A stretch of DNA of 64,000 bases from Herbidospora mongoliensis (GTDB taxonomy: Bacteria; Actinomycetota; Actinomycetes; Streptosporangiales; Streptosporangiaceae). This document shows positions 24,337 to 34,462 of the stretch, piece by piece. Location: positions 1 to 64,000 of the forward strand of contig NZ_BBXD01000023.1 in the NCBI RefSeq assembly GCF_001570545.1, written 5' to 3'. The notes below the pieces were generated by a model. That model had not been told where the DNA came from. It made no database searches and saw only the letters and a list, made by a program, of their open reading frames with translations. How positions within the stretch are numbered: position 1 is the stretch's first letter; every line of letters begins with the position of its first letter. The position numbers and the translations under genes are program-made.

Positions 24337-25474
24337 GCAGCCCGCCGGCCGCGAGGCCGAGGAGCGCGGGGGCCAGCAGGAACGCCGCGTGGGTGCCGAA
24401 GGAGTCACCCAGCGCGCCCAGCACGAAGGGCCCGGTGCCCGAGCCCACCCCCGCCCACACGGACGCGATCCCGCTGGCCTGGTCGGGCCGGCCGCCCGAG
24501 GTCTCGATCATCCGGGTCAGGCCCAGCGGGAACAGCATGCCGATCCCGGCGCCGCTGATCACCAGGCCGAGGTAGCCGACGGCCACGGCGGTCGTCGACC
24601 AGAAGACCGCCCAGCCGACGAGGGTGACGGCCATGGTGCCGAGGAAGACCTGCCAGACCGGGTAGCGCAGGGTGAGCGCGGCGCCGCCGAAGCGTCCGGC
24701 GGCGATGCCGCAGAGCATCGCGGTCAGCCCGGTGGCCGCCTCGGCCAGCGAGAGCCCGGTCCGCTGGGAGAACAGTTCGGCGGCCCAGAGGTTGAACACG
24801 AACTCCACGGCCACGCAGCAGAGCAGCACCGCGCCGGCGAAGTAGAAGCGCCAGCCGAACGGCGTCTTCGAACGCTCCACGGAGCGCTCGCCCGGGACCT
24901 CGGGGAACCAGACCCGGCCCATCGCGAACGCCAGCAGCGCGGTGAGCACGATGGGGATGAACATGGCCGTGCGCCAGCCCAGCACCGATTCGGCCAGCAC
25001 GCTGAACGCGTAGGTCGCCGGGATGCCCGCGAGCACGCCGACCGCGTTGGCCTCGCTGATCGACGCCGGTCCGGCCCGGCCGTGGTGGTCGCTGAGGGCG
25101 GCCATGGAGACGTACAGGGCGATGGCGGCGAAGCCGCCGGCGATGCTGTAGCCGGCCAGGGTGAACGGGAGCGTCGGGCCGAAGGCCACCAGCACCATGC
25201 CGGCGTTCATGCCGGCGATCCCGATCCAGACGGCGATCCGGCGGCCGTAGCGCCGGGTCAGCCAGGGCATCGACAGGCCGGTGAGGATGCTGCCGACGGC
25301 CATGCCGGTGCCGTGGAGCCCGGCGACGGCCTGGGTGACGCCGAGTTCGGCGCGCAGGGTGGGCAGTGCGGAGGACAGTCCGTAGAGGTAGGTGGCGAAG
25401 GTCGCCAGCATCAGGTAGACGAACCAGGTGGGCCGGTCACGGGTGAACGTGATGGCAGGCGTCGACACCGGCAT
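24314..25474 (-). CDS. MFS transporter
   Basis: A 386-residue major facilitator with about 12 membrane helices. The loop 2-3 motif appears as WLTRRYGRRIAVW. Its overall style resembles the CynX/NimT group, but substrate cannot be predicted. The ATG at 25474 is only about 4 bases from GGGGGA, so the GTG two codons further in may be the real start. It lies 41 bp downstream of otsA on the same strand. The 3' end overlaps the convergent secreted-protein gene by 23 bases. Confidence 0.9.
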   Translation of the reverse strand: MPVSTPAITFTRDRPTWFVYLMLATFATYLYGLSSALPTLRAELGVTQAVAGLHGTGMAVGSILTGLSMPWLTRRYGRRIAVWIGIAGMNAGMVLVAFGPTLPFTLAGYSIAGGFAAIALYVSMAALSDHHGRAGPASISEANAVGVLAGIPATYAFSVLAESVLGWRTAMFIPIVLTALLAFAMGRVWFPEVPGERSVERSKTPFGWRFYFAGAVLLCCVAVEFVFNLWAAELFSQRTGLSLAEAATGLTAMLCGIAAGRFGGAALTLRYPVWQVFLGTMAVTLVGWAVFWSTTAVAVGYLGLVISGAGIGMLFPLGLTRMIETSGGRPDQASGIASVWAGVGSGTGPFVLGALGDSFGTHAAFLLAPALLGLAAGGLLSSRSNF

Positions 25475-25515
25475 TTCCCCCGATATTGATAGATATACGG
25501 GGAAACCGTACATCG

Positions 25516-26940
25516 TCAGGACAGGGCGGCCAACTGATCGGCGAACCAGCGCTGCGGCGGCATCGCGGTGGCCGCCCGGCGCAGGCGGACGCAGCGTTCG
25601 GCCCGTTCCTTGTCGGGCATGACCAGGCCTTCGTACAGGGCGGCGGCGGTGCCGGAGACGTCGTAGGGGTTCACCAGCAGGGCGTCGGCGCCGAGTTCGG
25701 CCGCCGCGCCCGCCTCGCGGGAGAGCACCAGCACGCAGCGGGGCGACAGGATCGGCCCCTCCTTCGCGACCAGGTTCATGCCGTCGCGGATCGGGTTCAC
25801 CAGCAGCACGTCGGCCATCCGGTAGGCGGCCAGCGAGCGCGGATAGTCGTCTTGCATGTTGAGGATCAGCGGATCCCAGTCGTCGGTGGCGTACTCGTCT
25901 TCGATCTCCTTGGCGCAGCGCTGCACGGCCGCGGTGTATTCGCGGTATTCGGGCAGGTCGTGGCGGGAGGGATAGGCGAAGGCCAAATGGACGACCTTGC
26001 CGTGCCACTCGGGATGCTCGGCCAGGAACTCGCGGTAGGCCAGCATGCCGCGCACGATGTTCTTGGACAGCTCGGTGCGGTCGATGCGGACGATCAGCCG
26101 CCGGTCGCCGACCTGTTCCTTGATCGCCTGCATGTGCGACTCGACGTCGGGCTCGGCGGCCCGCTCCAGCAGCGCGTCGCCGTCGACGCCCAGGGCGTGG
26201 ACCCCGATCTGGGTGACGCGGCCCTCGAACTCCACCGTCATGGCCGCCCGGTCGACCCGGGCGTCGAGCACCGCCTCGCAGCAGTCGATGAACGCCTTCG
26301 CCCACCGCTCGGTCAGGAACCCGGCGTGGTCGGCGCCCAGCACGCCCTGGAGGATCTCGGCCGCGATGGCGTCGGGCAGCAGCGCGAAGTATTCGGGCGG
26401 CGCCCACGGGGTGTGGGAAAAGTGGGCCACCCGCAGGTCGGGACGGTCGACCCGGAGCATCGCCGGGGCCAGCGTCAGGTGGTAGTCCTGGATCAGGACT
26501 TTGGCGCCGTGGGCCGCCTCTTCGGCCAGGGCCAGCGCGAACGCGCCGTTGTATTCGCGGTAGGACTCCCACTCCCGCTGGAACCGGGTGTCGAAGGTGG
26601 GTGCGAACGCGGTGTTGTAGAGCAGGTGGCCGATGAACCACAGGGTGGAGTTGGCGACCGCGTTGTAGGCCCGGTGGAAGACGGCCGGGGGGATGTCGAG
26701 CATGCGTACAGGACCGGTGTCGTAACCCGCGCGGTCGATGCGGCCCTCGGGCGCCACCCGGACGGCGCTGCGGTCGCCGTCGGTGAGGGCGGCGCAGACC
26801 CACAGGTGGTCGTCGCCCCCGGCCACTTCCGACAAACCGGACACCAGACCGCCGCCGCCTCTCCGCATCGTCAGCGCGCCGTCGTCCGAGAGGATGAACG
26901 AGACGGGCCCGCGGTTGGAGGCGATCAGCGTTGAACTCAC
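25516..26940 (-). CDS. otsA: trehalose-6-phosphate synthase
   Basis: A 474-residue GT20 glycosyltransferase that makes trehalose 6-phosphate from a nucleotide glucose and glucose 6-phosphate. Family motifs include LIASNRGPVSF, the GGGGLVSGL loop, WFIGHLLYN, VLIQDYHLTL, ADHAGFLTE, IRIDRTELSKNI-like and the DGMNLVAKE donor-site motif. The GTG at 26940 starts the conserved region; an in-frame TTG at 26991 would add 17 residues. It is divergent from an ECF sigma gene and works with OtsB encoded at 22899-23729. Confidence 0.94.
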   Translation of the reverse strand: MSSTLIASNRGPVSFILSDDGALTMRRGGGGLVSGLSEVAGGDDHLWVCAALTDGDRSAVRVAPEGRIDRAGYDTGPVRMLDIPPAVFHRAYNAVANSTLWFIGHLLYNTAFAPTFDTRFQREWESYREYNGAFALALAEEAAHGAKVLIQDYHLTLAPAMLRVDRPDLRVAHFSHTPWAPPEYFALLPDAIAAEILQGVLGADHAGFLTERWAKAFIDCCEAVLDARVDRAAMTVEFEGRVTQIGVHALGVDGDALLERAAEPDVESHMQAIKEQVGDRRLIVRIDRTELSKNIVRGMLAYREFLAEHPEWHGKVVHLAFAYPSRHDLPEYREYTAAVQRCAKEIEDEYATDDWDPLILNMQDDYPRSLAAYRMADVLLVNPIRDGMNLVAKEGPILSPRCVLVLSREAGAAAELGADALLVNPYDVSGTAAALYEGLVMPDKERAERCVRLRRAATAMPPQRWFADQLAALS

Positions 26941-27036
26941 GGTGGGCACACCCCAGATGGCCGGAGGACTAAGAAAAGATGTCGTCGACAATAGGATGTC
27001 AGGAAACCCTCGGCCGCCGAAGAATCGGGGCAGTCA

Positions 27037-27597
27037 ATGCCGCTTGACGAGACCACCGAGGAACTGGCCCGCACCGCAGCCACCGGCGACCACGTCGCCC
27101 TCGGCGAACTGCTACGCCGCGTCGAGCCCGACGTGCTGCGCCACTGCGAACGCCTGCTTCCCTACCGCCAGGACGCCGAAGAGGCCTGTCAGGACACCCT
27201 GCTCGCGGTGGCCCGCAACATCGGCCGCTTCGAGGGCCGCTCCCGGTTCTCCACCTGGCTGCACATCGTGACCGCCAACTGCGCCCGCACCACCTACCGC
27301 ACCCTCAAGCGCCGCTCGGCCGAGCAGTCGAGCGACGACCTGGCCGAGCAGCGGCCCGACCCCCACCGGGTCAGCGTGATCGCCGGCGCCCGGCTCGACC
27401 TGCTCGACGCGATCGAGGCGCTGGAGGCCGAGAAGCCCGACCTGGCCCGCGCGCTGGTGCTCTGCGACATCGTGCAGCTCGACTACTCCGACATCGCCGC
27501 GCAGCTCGGCATCCCGCTCGGCACCGCCAAGAGCCGGATCCACCAGGCCAGGAAGCACATCCAGGCCTCTCTCGGAGACGGATATCTCGGTAGATGA
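27037..27597 (+). CDS. ECF RNA polymerase sigma factor
   Basis: A 186-residue sigma-70 family ECF factor. Region 2 (LLRRVEPDVLRHCERLLPYR, then QDAEEACQDTLLAVARN) and region 4 (LDYSDIAAQLGIPLGTAKSR, then IHQARKHI) are intact, and WLHIVTANCARTTYR is the usual region 2.4 neighbour. No anti-sigma gene follows, since the SAM riboswitch and thrC come next. It is divergent from otsA, so a link to osmotic or envelope stress is possible but unproven. Confidence 0.93.
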   Translation: MPLDETTEELARTAATGDHVALGELLRRVEPDVLRHCERLLPYRQDAEEACQDTLLAVARNIGRFEGRSRFSTWLHIVTANCARTTYRTLKRRSAEQSSDDLAEQRPDPHRVSVIAGARLDLLDAIEALEAEKPDLARALVLCDIVQLDYSDIAAQLGIPLGTAKSRIHQARKHIQASLGDGYLGR

Positions 27598-27652
27598 GAC
27601 GCAGATTCGGACTCTGAGCAGCCCAGGGTACAGTTTTGTGGACAACTGAATA

Positions 27653-27791
27653 TTGCTCATCCAGAGGGGTGGAGGGACCGGCCCTGCGAAGCCCCGGCAA
27701 CCATTCCGATTCAACTCGCCACGTGGCGAGGCCGGTCGGAACAGGTGCCAATTCCGGTCTGTGATCAAGGCGGTCGCAGGCGAAGATGAGG
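27653..27791 (+). ncRNA. SAM-I (S-box) riboswitch upstream of thrC
   Basis: The leader carries the S-box core: GGTGGAGGGACCGGCCC (27669-27685) with its kink-turn, CCCCGGCAACC (27692-27702), and GGTGCCAATTCC (27744-27755). P1 closes with CTCATC (27656-27661) and GATGAG (27785-27790). P3 contains the palindrome CTCGCCACGTGGCGAG (27715-27730). The ribosome site GGAAAGG (27791-27797) starts right after the P1 3' strand, so ligand-stabilised P1 could hinder ribosome binding. SAM-IV was considered, but the P2 sequence is of the SAM-I type. No intrinsic terminator is seen before the start codon. Confidence 0.92.
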
Positions 27792-27806
27792 GAAAGGCCT
27801 CGCTTC

Positions 27807-29051
27807 ATGGCGCTTCAGCACGACTTCGGACCCGCCGTCGCCCTCTCCTGCCGCGAGTGTGGCGCCCGTTACGACCTCGGCCCGATCTTCGCCTGTCAGG
27901 ACTGTTTCGGGCCACTTGAGGTGGCGTACGACTTCGGAACCGTGACCCGCGAGGACATCGCCGCCGGTCCGGCCAACATCTGGCGTTACCGGGCCCTGCT
28001 GCCCGTCCCGGCGAACGTGGCCGACAAGCCCAACCTCCAGCCCGGCTGGACCAAGCTCCACCGCGCCGGGAACCTCGGCGCCGAGCTCGGGCTCCGCGAT
28101 CTCCACGTGAAGGACGACTCGGGCAACCCGACCCACTCGTTCAAGGACCGCGTGGTGTCGATCGCCGTTGAGGCCGCCCGTAATTTCGGGTTCACAACCC
28201 TTTCCTGCTCCTCGACCGGAAACCTGGCCGGCGCCGTCGGCGCCGCCGCCGCGCGGGCCGGGCTCGACTCGTGCGTGTTCATCCCGTCGAACCTCGAAGA
28301 GGCCAAGATCGTCGTCGCCTCCGTGTACGGCGGCCAGCTCGTCGCCATCGAGGGCTCCTACGACGAGGTCAACCGCTTCTGCTCCGAGCTCATCGGTGAC
28401 CCGCTGGGTGAGAAGTGGGGCTTCGTCAACGTCAACCTGCGGCCCTACTACGCCGAGGGCTCCAAGACGCTGGCCTACGAGATCGCCGAGCAGCTCGGCT
28501 GGCGGATCCCCGAGCAGATCATCATCCCGATCGCCTCGGGCTCCCAGCTCACCAAGATCGACAAGGGCTTCAAGGAGCTCGTCGCGCTCGGCCTCGTCGA
28601 GGACACGCCCTACAAGATCTTCGGCGCCCAGGCCGAGGGATGCTCGCCGGTGTCGGCCGCGTACAAGGCCGGGCACGACGTCGTCCGCCCGGTGAAGCCC
28701 GACACGATCGCCAAGTCGCTGGCCATCGGCAACCCCGCCGACGGTCCTTACGTGCTCGACATCGCCCGTCGCACCGGCGGGGCCGTCGAGGACGTCACCG
28801 ACCCCGAGATCGTCGCCGCCATCCGGCTGCTGGCCCGCACCGAGGGCGTGTTCGCCGAGACCGCGGGCGGGGTGACGGTCGGGGTGCTGCGCAAGCTCAC
28901 GGAGGCCGGCGTCATCGACCCCGACGCCACCACGGTCGTCCTCAACACCGGCGAAGGGCTCAAGACCCTCGACGCCGTGCAGTCGGAGGCCCGCCCGACG
29001 GCGGTCATCCGTCCGTCTCTGGACGCCTTCCGCACGGCCTTCGCCAACTAG
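27807..29051 (+). CDS. thrC: threonine synthase (PLP-dependent)
   Basis: A 414-residue fold-type II PLP enzyme that converts O-phosphohomoserine to threonine. The N-terminus has a zinc-ribbon-like cysteine set (C15, C18, C30, C33). The PLP lysine is K113 in HSFKDRVVS, and SCSSTGNLAGAVGAAAARAG is the phosphate-binding region. The ATG at 27807 is chosen because GGAAAGG sits 9 bases upstream; an upstream in-frame ATG at 27786 lies inside the riboswitch P1 helix. Control by a SAM riboswitch is unusual for threonine synthesis alone, and the next gene encodes a sulfur-carrier-like protein, so a role at the threonine/methionine branch point should be considered. Confidence 0.93.
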   Translation: MALQHDFGPAVALSCRECGARYDLGPIFACQDCFGPLEVAYDFGTVTREDIAAGPANIWRYRALLPVPANVADKPNLQPGWTKLHRAGNLGAELGLRDLHVKDDSGNPTHSFKDRVVSIAVEAARNFGFTTLSCSSTGNLAGAVGAAAARAGLDSCVFIPSNLEEAKIVVASVYGGQLVAIEGSYDEVNRFCSELIGDPLGEKWGFVNVNLRPYYAEGSKTLAYEIAEQLGWRIPEQIIIPIASGSQLTKIDKGFKELVALGLVEDTPYKIFGAQAEGCSPVSAAYKAGHDVVRPVKPDTIAKSLAIGNPADGPYVLDIARRTGGAVEDVTDPEIVAAIRLLARTEGVFAETAGGVTVGVLRKLTEAGVIDPDATTVVLNTGEGLKTLDAVQSEARPTAVIRPSLDAFRTAFAN

Positions 29052-29078
29052 ACCTTCCTCGGAGCAAGGAGAGCAATC

Positions 29079-29354
29079 ATGAGCGTTTCGGTGCGGATTC
29101 CGACGATTCTCCGGACGTACACCGGAGGTGTGTCCGAGGTCGCCGGCGAGGGGGCCACGCTGCGTGAGGTCTTCGGGAAACTCGACGCCGACTACCCCGG
29201 GATCGGGGCCCGGATCCTCGATGAATCGGGCAAGGTCCGGCGTTTTGTCAACGTCTACGTCGGAGAAGAGGACGTCCGATTCTCCGAAGGTTTGGACACT
29301 CCGACCCCCGACGGCGTGCAGATTTCGGTGATCCCCGCCGTAGCCGGAGGGTAA
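29079..29354 (+). CDS. ThiS/MoaD-family ubiquitin-like sulfur carrier
   Basis: A 91-residue beta-grasp protein. It has the MoaD/CysO pattern (VSVRIPTILRTYTGGVSEV, GATLREVFGKLDADYPG, RRFVNVYVGEEDVRF) and ends in ISVIPAVAGG. The terminal Gly-Gly is the site that is adenylated and converted to a thiocarboxylate in this family. It begins 27 bases after thrC, inside the riboswitch-controlled transcript, and is followed by a terminator. CysO-like carriers feed cysteine synthesis in mycobacteria and HcyS feeds homocysteine synthesis in Wolinella. Which pathway applies here is not shown by the sequence. Confidence 0.9.
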   Translation: MSVSVRIPTILRTYTGGVSEVAGEGATLREVFGKLDADYPGIGARILDESGKVRRFVNVYVGEEDVRFSEGLDTPTPDGVQISVIPAVAGG

Positions 29355-29372
29355 CCTTCCGCAGCCTTTCCC

Positions 29373-29410
29373 ACACCCACGTACTCCTACAGTGCGTGGG
29401 TGTTTCTATG
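29373..29410 (+). terminator. terminator of the thrC operon
   Basis: ACACCCACG (29373-29381) pairs with CGTGGGTGT (29395-29403) around a 13-base loop, followed by the T-rich TTCTATGTTT. It starts 18 bases after the ThiS-like stop codon. Confidence 0.85.
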
Positions 29411-29710
29411 TTTACCTGCACTTCTATCGTTATCGAAGCTTAATGAGTGCCATGGCATATGGTGCAATTCTCAACCAACCAATCTCTAACCGAATAAGAA
29501 GGCCTCTCGCTTTGGGTGTGCGACAACAAGTCAGGGGTCGATTGACTCTGTTGTCCCACGGCATGCCACAGGTATGGTCGAGAACGATCGACGTAGCCGG
29601 GTCGCGCTGTGAACTTCGTCAAAGAAGCGTCACTGTTCCGGCTCGAAAGGTCACGGATCCAGCGGTGGAATGGGCGGGTCCGTTGCCAGCCCAGCAAGAG
29701 GAGTCGGAAA
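29411..29710. other. AT-richer leader region of the cold-shock gene
   Basis: About 300 bp with visibly lower GC than its neighbours, especially 29401-29510. It contains a palindrome TGCCATGGCA (29448-29457) and must hold the cold-shock gene promoter and long leader, as cold-shock genes often have. No coding region with a ribosome site is seen before the GTG at 29711. Confidence 0.5.
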
Positions 29711-29911
29711 GTGGCGCAGGGCACCGTCAAATGGTTTAACGCGGACAAGGGCTACGGCTTCATCGCGGTAGACGGTGGTAAGGACGTTTTCGTCCATTAC
29801 TCGGCAATCATGATGGACGGCTACAAGGCCTTGGAGCAGGGCCAGCGGGTCGAGTTCGACATCACGCAGGGACAGAAGGGTCCACAGGCGGAGGGTGTCC
29901 GGACCGTCTGA
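29711..29911 (+). CDS. cold-shock protein (CspA family)
   Basis: A 66-residue single cold-shock domain that binds single-stranded RNA and DNA and melts RNA structure. RNP1 is KGYGFI and RNP2 is VFVHYSAI, with the full MxxGTVKWFN start ([14 protein letters not shown]). GTG is the start, with AGAGGAG 7 bases upstream; a longer in-frame extension to 29609 lacks a ribosome site. It lies between the thrC and groEL2 transcripts, an order I recall from Streptomyces. A strong terminator follows at 29955-29990. Confidence 0.96.
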   Translation: MAQGTVKWFNADKGYGFIAVDGGKDVFVHYSAIMMDGYKALEQGQRVEFDITQGQKGPQAEGVRTV

Positions 29912-29954
29912 CCCCGCACCGGCAGTAACCAACCCCACAACCCCCAACGACGTG

Positions 29955-29994
29955 GAGCCCGGTCCGCAGCCTGCGGACCGGGCTCCTCTTTTCT
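29955..29994 (+). terminator. intrinsic terminator after the cold-shock gene
   Basis: A perfect 14-bp stem, GAGCCCGGTCCGCA (29955-29968) with 29972-29985, has a three-base loop GCC and is followed by CTCTTTTCTT. This is one of the most canonical terminators in the window. Confidence 0.93.
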
Positions 29995-30030
29995 TCCGGT
30001 GCTGGTGGGGGCGTGATGCCCGGCCGTCAG

Positions 30031-31833
<1,803 letters not shown>

Positions 31834-31855
31834 TCCATTAGATCCACACAGAGCA

Positions 31856-31891
31856 GGCGGTCCCCGTTTCCGGGGCCCGCCTTCTTCTGTT
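31856..31891 (+). terminator. groEL2 terminator
   Basis: GGCGG-T-CCCCG (31856-31866) pairs with CGGGG-C-CCGCC (31871-31881), one T/C mismatch, around a TTTC loop, followed by TTCTTCTGTTT. It starts 22 bases after the groEL2 stop. Confidence 0.85.
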
Positions 31892-31922
31892 TATCGGGTG
31901 TACGTCGTGAGCGCGCCGGTGC

Positions 31923-32330
31923 CTAGAGGTGCTTGATCCAGCGGCCCCATTCTTGCTGTGGCGTATATCCGGTGGCCGCCCACGCGGGGTGGGCGTCGGT
32001 GTTGCCGTGCAGGACCATCGCGTCGACCCGGAAGGCGCCGAACGCCTTGAAGCGCTCCTCCGCCGCGGCGATGAGCTGCCTCGCGATGCCCTTGCGGCGC
32101 GCTTCGGGCGCGACCGCGAGCCGGTAGAGGTGGGCGCGCCAGCCGTCCCATCCCGCGATGACCGTGCCCACGACGGCGCTGTCGAGTTCGTACACGAGAA
32201 GGGCCTCGGGGTCGCGCTCGATGAGCGCGTGCACTTTCGCGGGGTCGTCACGCCGATCGGTGCCCTCGCCCGCGACCAGCCAGAAGGCCAGCAGCGAGTC
32301 GACGTCGGAGGGGGTCGCAGAGCGGATCAT
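31923..32330 (-). CDS. GNAT-family N-acetyltransferase
   Basis: A 135-residue acetyltransferase of the GNAT fold. The acetyl-CoA-binding motif A is LYRLAVAPEARRKGIARQLI (about residues 68-87), with the R/K-x-x-G-I-A pyrophosphate loop. The N-terminal IRSATPSDVDSLLAFW is typical. The short C-terminal part ends near TGYTPQQEWGRWIKHL. Acceptor substrate is unknown. It lies 25 bp downstream of the HelD-like gene on the same strand. Confidence 0.92.
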   Translation of the reverse strand: MIRSATPSDVDSLLAFWLVAGEGTDRRDDPAKVHALIERDPEALLVYELDSAVVGTVIAGWDGWRAHLYRLAVAPEARRKGIARQLIAAAEERFKAFGAFRVDAMVLHGNTDAHPAWAATGYTPQQEWGRWIKHL

Positions 32331-32355
32331 GTCGTCACCCTAATGACGGGCCGGG

Positions 32356-34347
32356 TCACAGCGCTTCCGGCAGCGGGCGGCTGTGCACGACGGTCAGGGT
32401 GGTGACGGCTCGGGTCAGCACGACATACAGCCGGGCCAGACCCCTCGATTCGGCTTCGACGATGTCGGCCGGTTCCACCACCACGACGTGGTCGTACTCC
32501 AGACCCTTGGCGAGGCCGGCCGGGACGACCAGCACTTTCGATCCGTCGCCGTCGGGGCCGAGCACCGGAGCGCCGAGGGCGGTCGCGAAGGTCTCCGCGT
32601 CGGCGTCGCGGACGATGACGCCCACCGAACCCTCGCCCGAGGCGCTGACGGCGTCCCTGACGCCCGTGAGGACATCGGAGGTCTCCACGAGCCTCAGCGA
32701 GCCCGCGCCCGGCCGCAGCGAGCGCGGGGCGGCCAGCTCGGGGGCGATGCCGGGCAGCAGGCGGGCGGCGTAGTCGAGGACCTCGCGCGGGACACGGAAG
32801 CCCAGGGTCAGTTCCGTCACCAGGCCCTCGGCGAAGCCCAGGTGCCGCAGCACGGCGGTCCACGAGCGGGCCGACCACGGCGTGGTGCCCTGAGCGAGGT
32901 CGCCGAGGATGGTCGCCGAACCGTTGCGGCAGCGGCGGCCCAGCGCGCGCAACTGCATCTCCGAGAGGTCCTGCGCCTCGTCCACGACCATGTGGCCGGT
33001 CGAGGGGGTGCGGTCCATGAGGTCGGCGAGCTCGTCGAGGAGGCCGGCGTCGGCGGCGCTCCACTTCGCGCTCTTGTGTGATTTGGCGGGCTTCGTCCAC
33101 GTCAGCGCCGCCTGTTCCTCGGCGGTCAGATCGGTTCTGGCGGCCCGCGCAAGGAACTCAGGGTCGGCCAGCAGCCGGAAGAGCACCTGCTGGGGGACGA
33201 GCTTCGGCCAGACCTGGTCGACCGCGGCCTTGACCGGCTTCGACCGGGCCACCGCGTCCTGCACCCGGTCATCGGGTGACTCCCCGCGCCGCTCCATCTG
33301 CACCAGGATCTGGTGTGCGAGCCGCTGCGCCAGCGTGGCCCGACCGGGGTTGTAGCGCGTGGTCCCGCGCAGCGAGGCGACGATCTCGCGCACCTCGTGG
33401 TCGGCCACGCGGTAGCGGTTGGCCCCCTTGGTGACCAGCACCCCTTCGAGCGGCTTCACCACGTGGAGCCACAGGGCGCGCTTCAGCACGAGCGCCATCC
33501 GGGCGTCGCCCTTGACGGCGGAGACCGCCGGATCCTCGGGGTGGGTGTGGTCTCCCAGGATGCCCGCCACGGTCGTCTGGTCGACCTTCACCTCGCCGAG
33601 CGCGGGCAGCACCGAGGAGATGTACGAGAGGAACGCGCGGTTCGGGCCCACGATCATCACGCCGGCGCGAGACAATTTCTCGCGATGGGTGAACAGCAGA
33701 TAGGCCGCCCGGTGCAGGCCCACAGCGGTCTTACCGGTGCCCGGCGCGCCTTGGACGCAGACGGTGACGCCGAGGTCGGCGCGTACGATCTCGTCCTGGT
33801 CGGGCTGGATCGTGGCCACGATGTCGCGCATCGGGCCGGTGCGCGGGCGTTCGATCTCGTCGGTCAGGATGCGGGAGGGGCCGAGGTCGCCGCCGTGGGC
33901 GAGGTCCTCGTCTTCGAAGGCGGTCAGCCGGCCGCCCTGGTAGCCGAACCGGCGGCGACGGTCGATGTCCATCGGCTCGGCCGGGCTGGCCTGGTAGAAC
34001 GCCCGGGAGACGGGTGCGCGCCAGTCGATGACGAGCGCGCGGCCGCCGCCGTCGTGGACGTGCCGGCGGCCGACGTACAGGACCGGCGGCAGGTCGTCGT
34101 CGGCGGCGCGGTCGAGGCGGCCGAAGAACAGGGGGGTGTCCGGATGGTCGGCGAGAGCCGCGACGCGCTGGTCGAGCAGGCCCTGGAGCACCTGCCGGGA
34201 GACCCAGTCACCGGCCATGTCCGACGAGAGCGAGCTGGCGTGCTCCCGCATCGCGCGCAGGGCCGCCCGCGACTCGTCGAGGTGCCTTCGTTCCTCCCCG
34301 AGTTCGTCGGCCGGAGGTATGTCGGGGGCCAGGGTGTGCTGGGGCAT
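32356..34347 (-). CDS. helD: HelD-like superfamily 1 helicase (RNA polymerase recycling factor)
   Basis: A 663-residue UvrD/Rep-like ATPase of the HelD group. An N-terminal helical arm precedes an insert and the split helicase domain. Walker A is GAPGTGKTAVGLHR (about residues 200-213) and Walker B is VVDEAQDLSEMQLRAL, with a C-terminal YDHVVVVEPADI and LYVVLTRA motif. HelD proteins remove stalled RNA polymerase from DNA, and actinobacterial HelR homologues can displace rifamycin. No rifamycin-associated element is evident upstream. AGGAGG lies 9 bases before the ATG. Confidence 0.92.
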   Translation of the reverse strand: MPQHTLAPDIPPADELGEERRHLDESRAALRAMREHASSLSSDMAGDWVSRQVLQGLLDQRVAALADHPDTPLFFGRLDRAADDDLPPVLYVGRRHVHDGGGRALVIDWRAPVSRAFYQASPAEPMDIDRRRRFGYQGGRLTAFEDEDLAHGGDLGPSRILTDEIERPRTGPMRDIVATIQPDQDEIVRADLGVTVCVQGAPGTGKTAVGLHRAAYLLFTHREKLSRAGVMIVGPNRAFLSYISSVLPALGEVKVDQTTVAGILGDHTHPEDPAVSAVKGDARMALVLKRALWLHVVKPLEGVLVTKGANRYRVADHEVREIVASLRGTTRYNPGRATLAQRLAHQILVQMERRGESPDDRVQDAVARSKPVKAAVDQVWPKLVPQQVLFRLLADPEFLARAARTDLTAEEQAALTWTKPAKSHKSAKWSAADAGLLDELADLMDRTPSTGHMVVDEAQDLSEMQLRALGRRCRNGSATILGDLAQGTTPWSARSWTAVLRHLGFAEGLVTELTLGFRVPREVLDYAARLLPGIAPELAAPRSLRPGAGSLRLVETSDVLTGVRDAVSASGEGSVGVIVRDADAETFATALGAPVLGPDGDGSKVLVVPAGLAKGLEYDHVVVVEPADIVEAESRGLARLYVVLTRAVTTLTVVHSRPLPEAL

Positions 34348-34462
34348 GACGGAGTGCCTCCTGAAGAGCTGGGCGAACCGGCCAGCCTAGTCGGCAGACC
34401 TGGCCAGTCCAAAAGGTTTATGGGCCGACTGCATCGTGTCGTGGCTGGGTAGGGCGGCAGAC

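Noticed and set aside
24314-26803. 829-codon minus-strand frame spanning two genes
   Set aside because: Only the last 386 codons encode the MFS transporter. The upstream part is an out-of-frame reading of otsA.
27653-27791. SAM-IV riboswitch as an alternative class
   Set aside because: The P2 kink-turn sequence (GGTGGAGGGAC...) and P3/P4 junction match SAM-I, not the SAM-IV pattern common in actinomycetes.
34348-34462. Rifamycin-associated element upstream of helD
   Set aside because: The region has a GGCCAG...CTGGCC inverted repeat but nothing close to the remembered element consensus.
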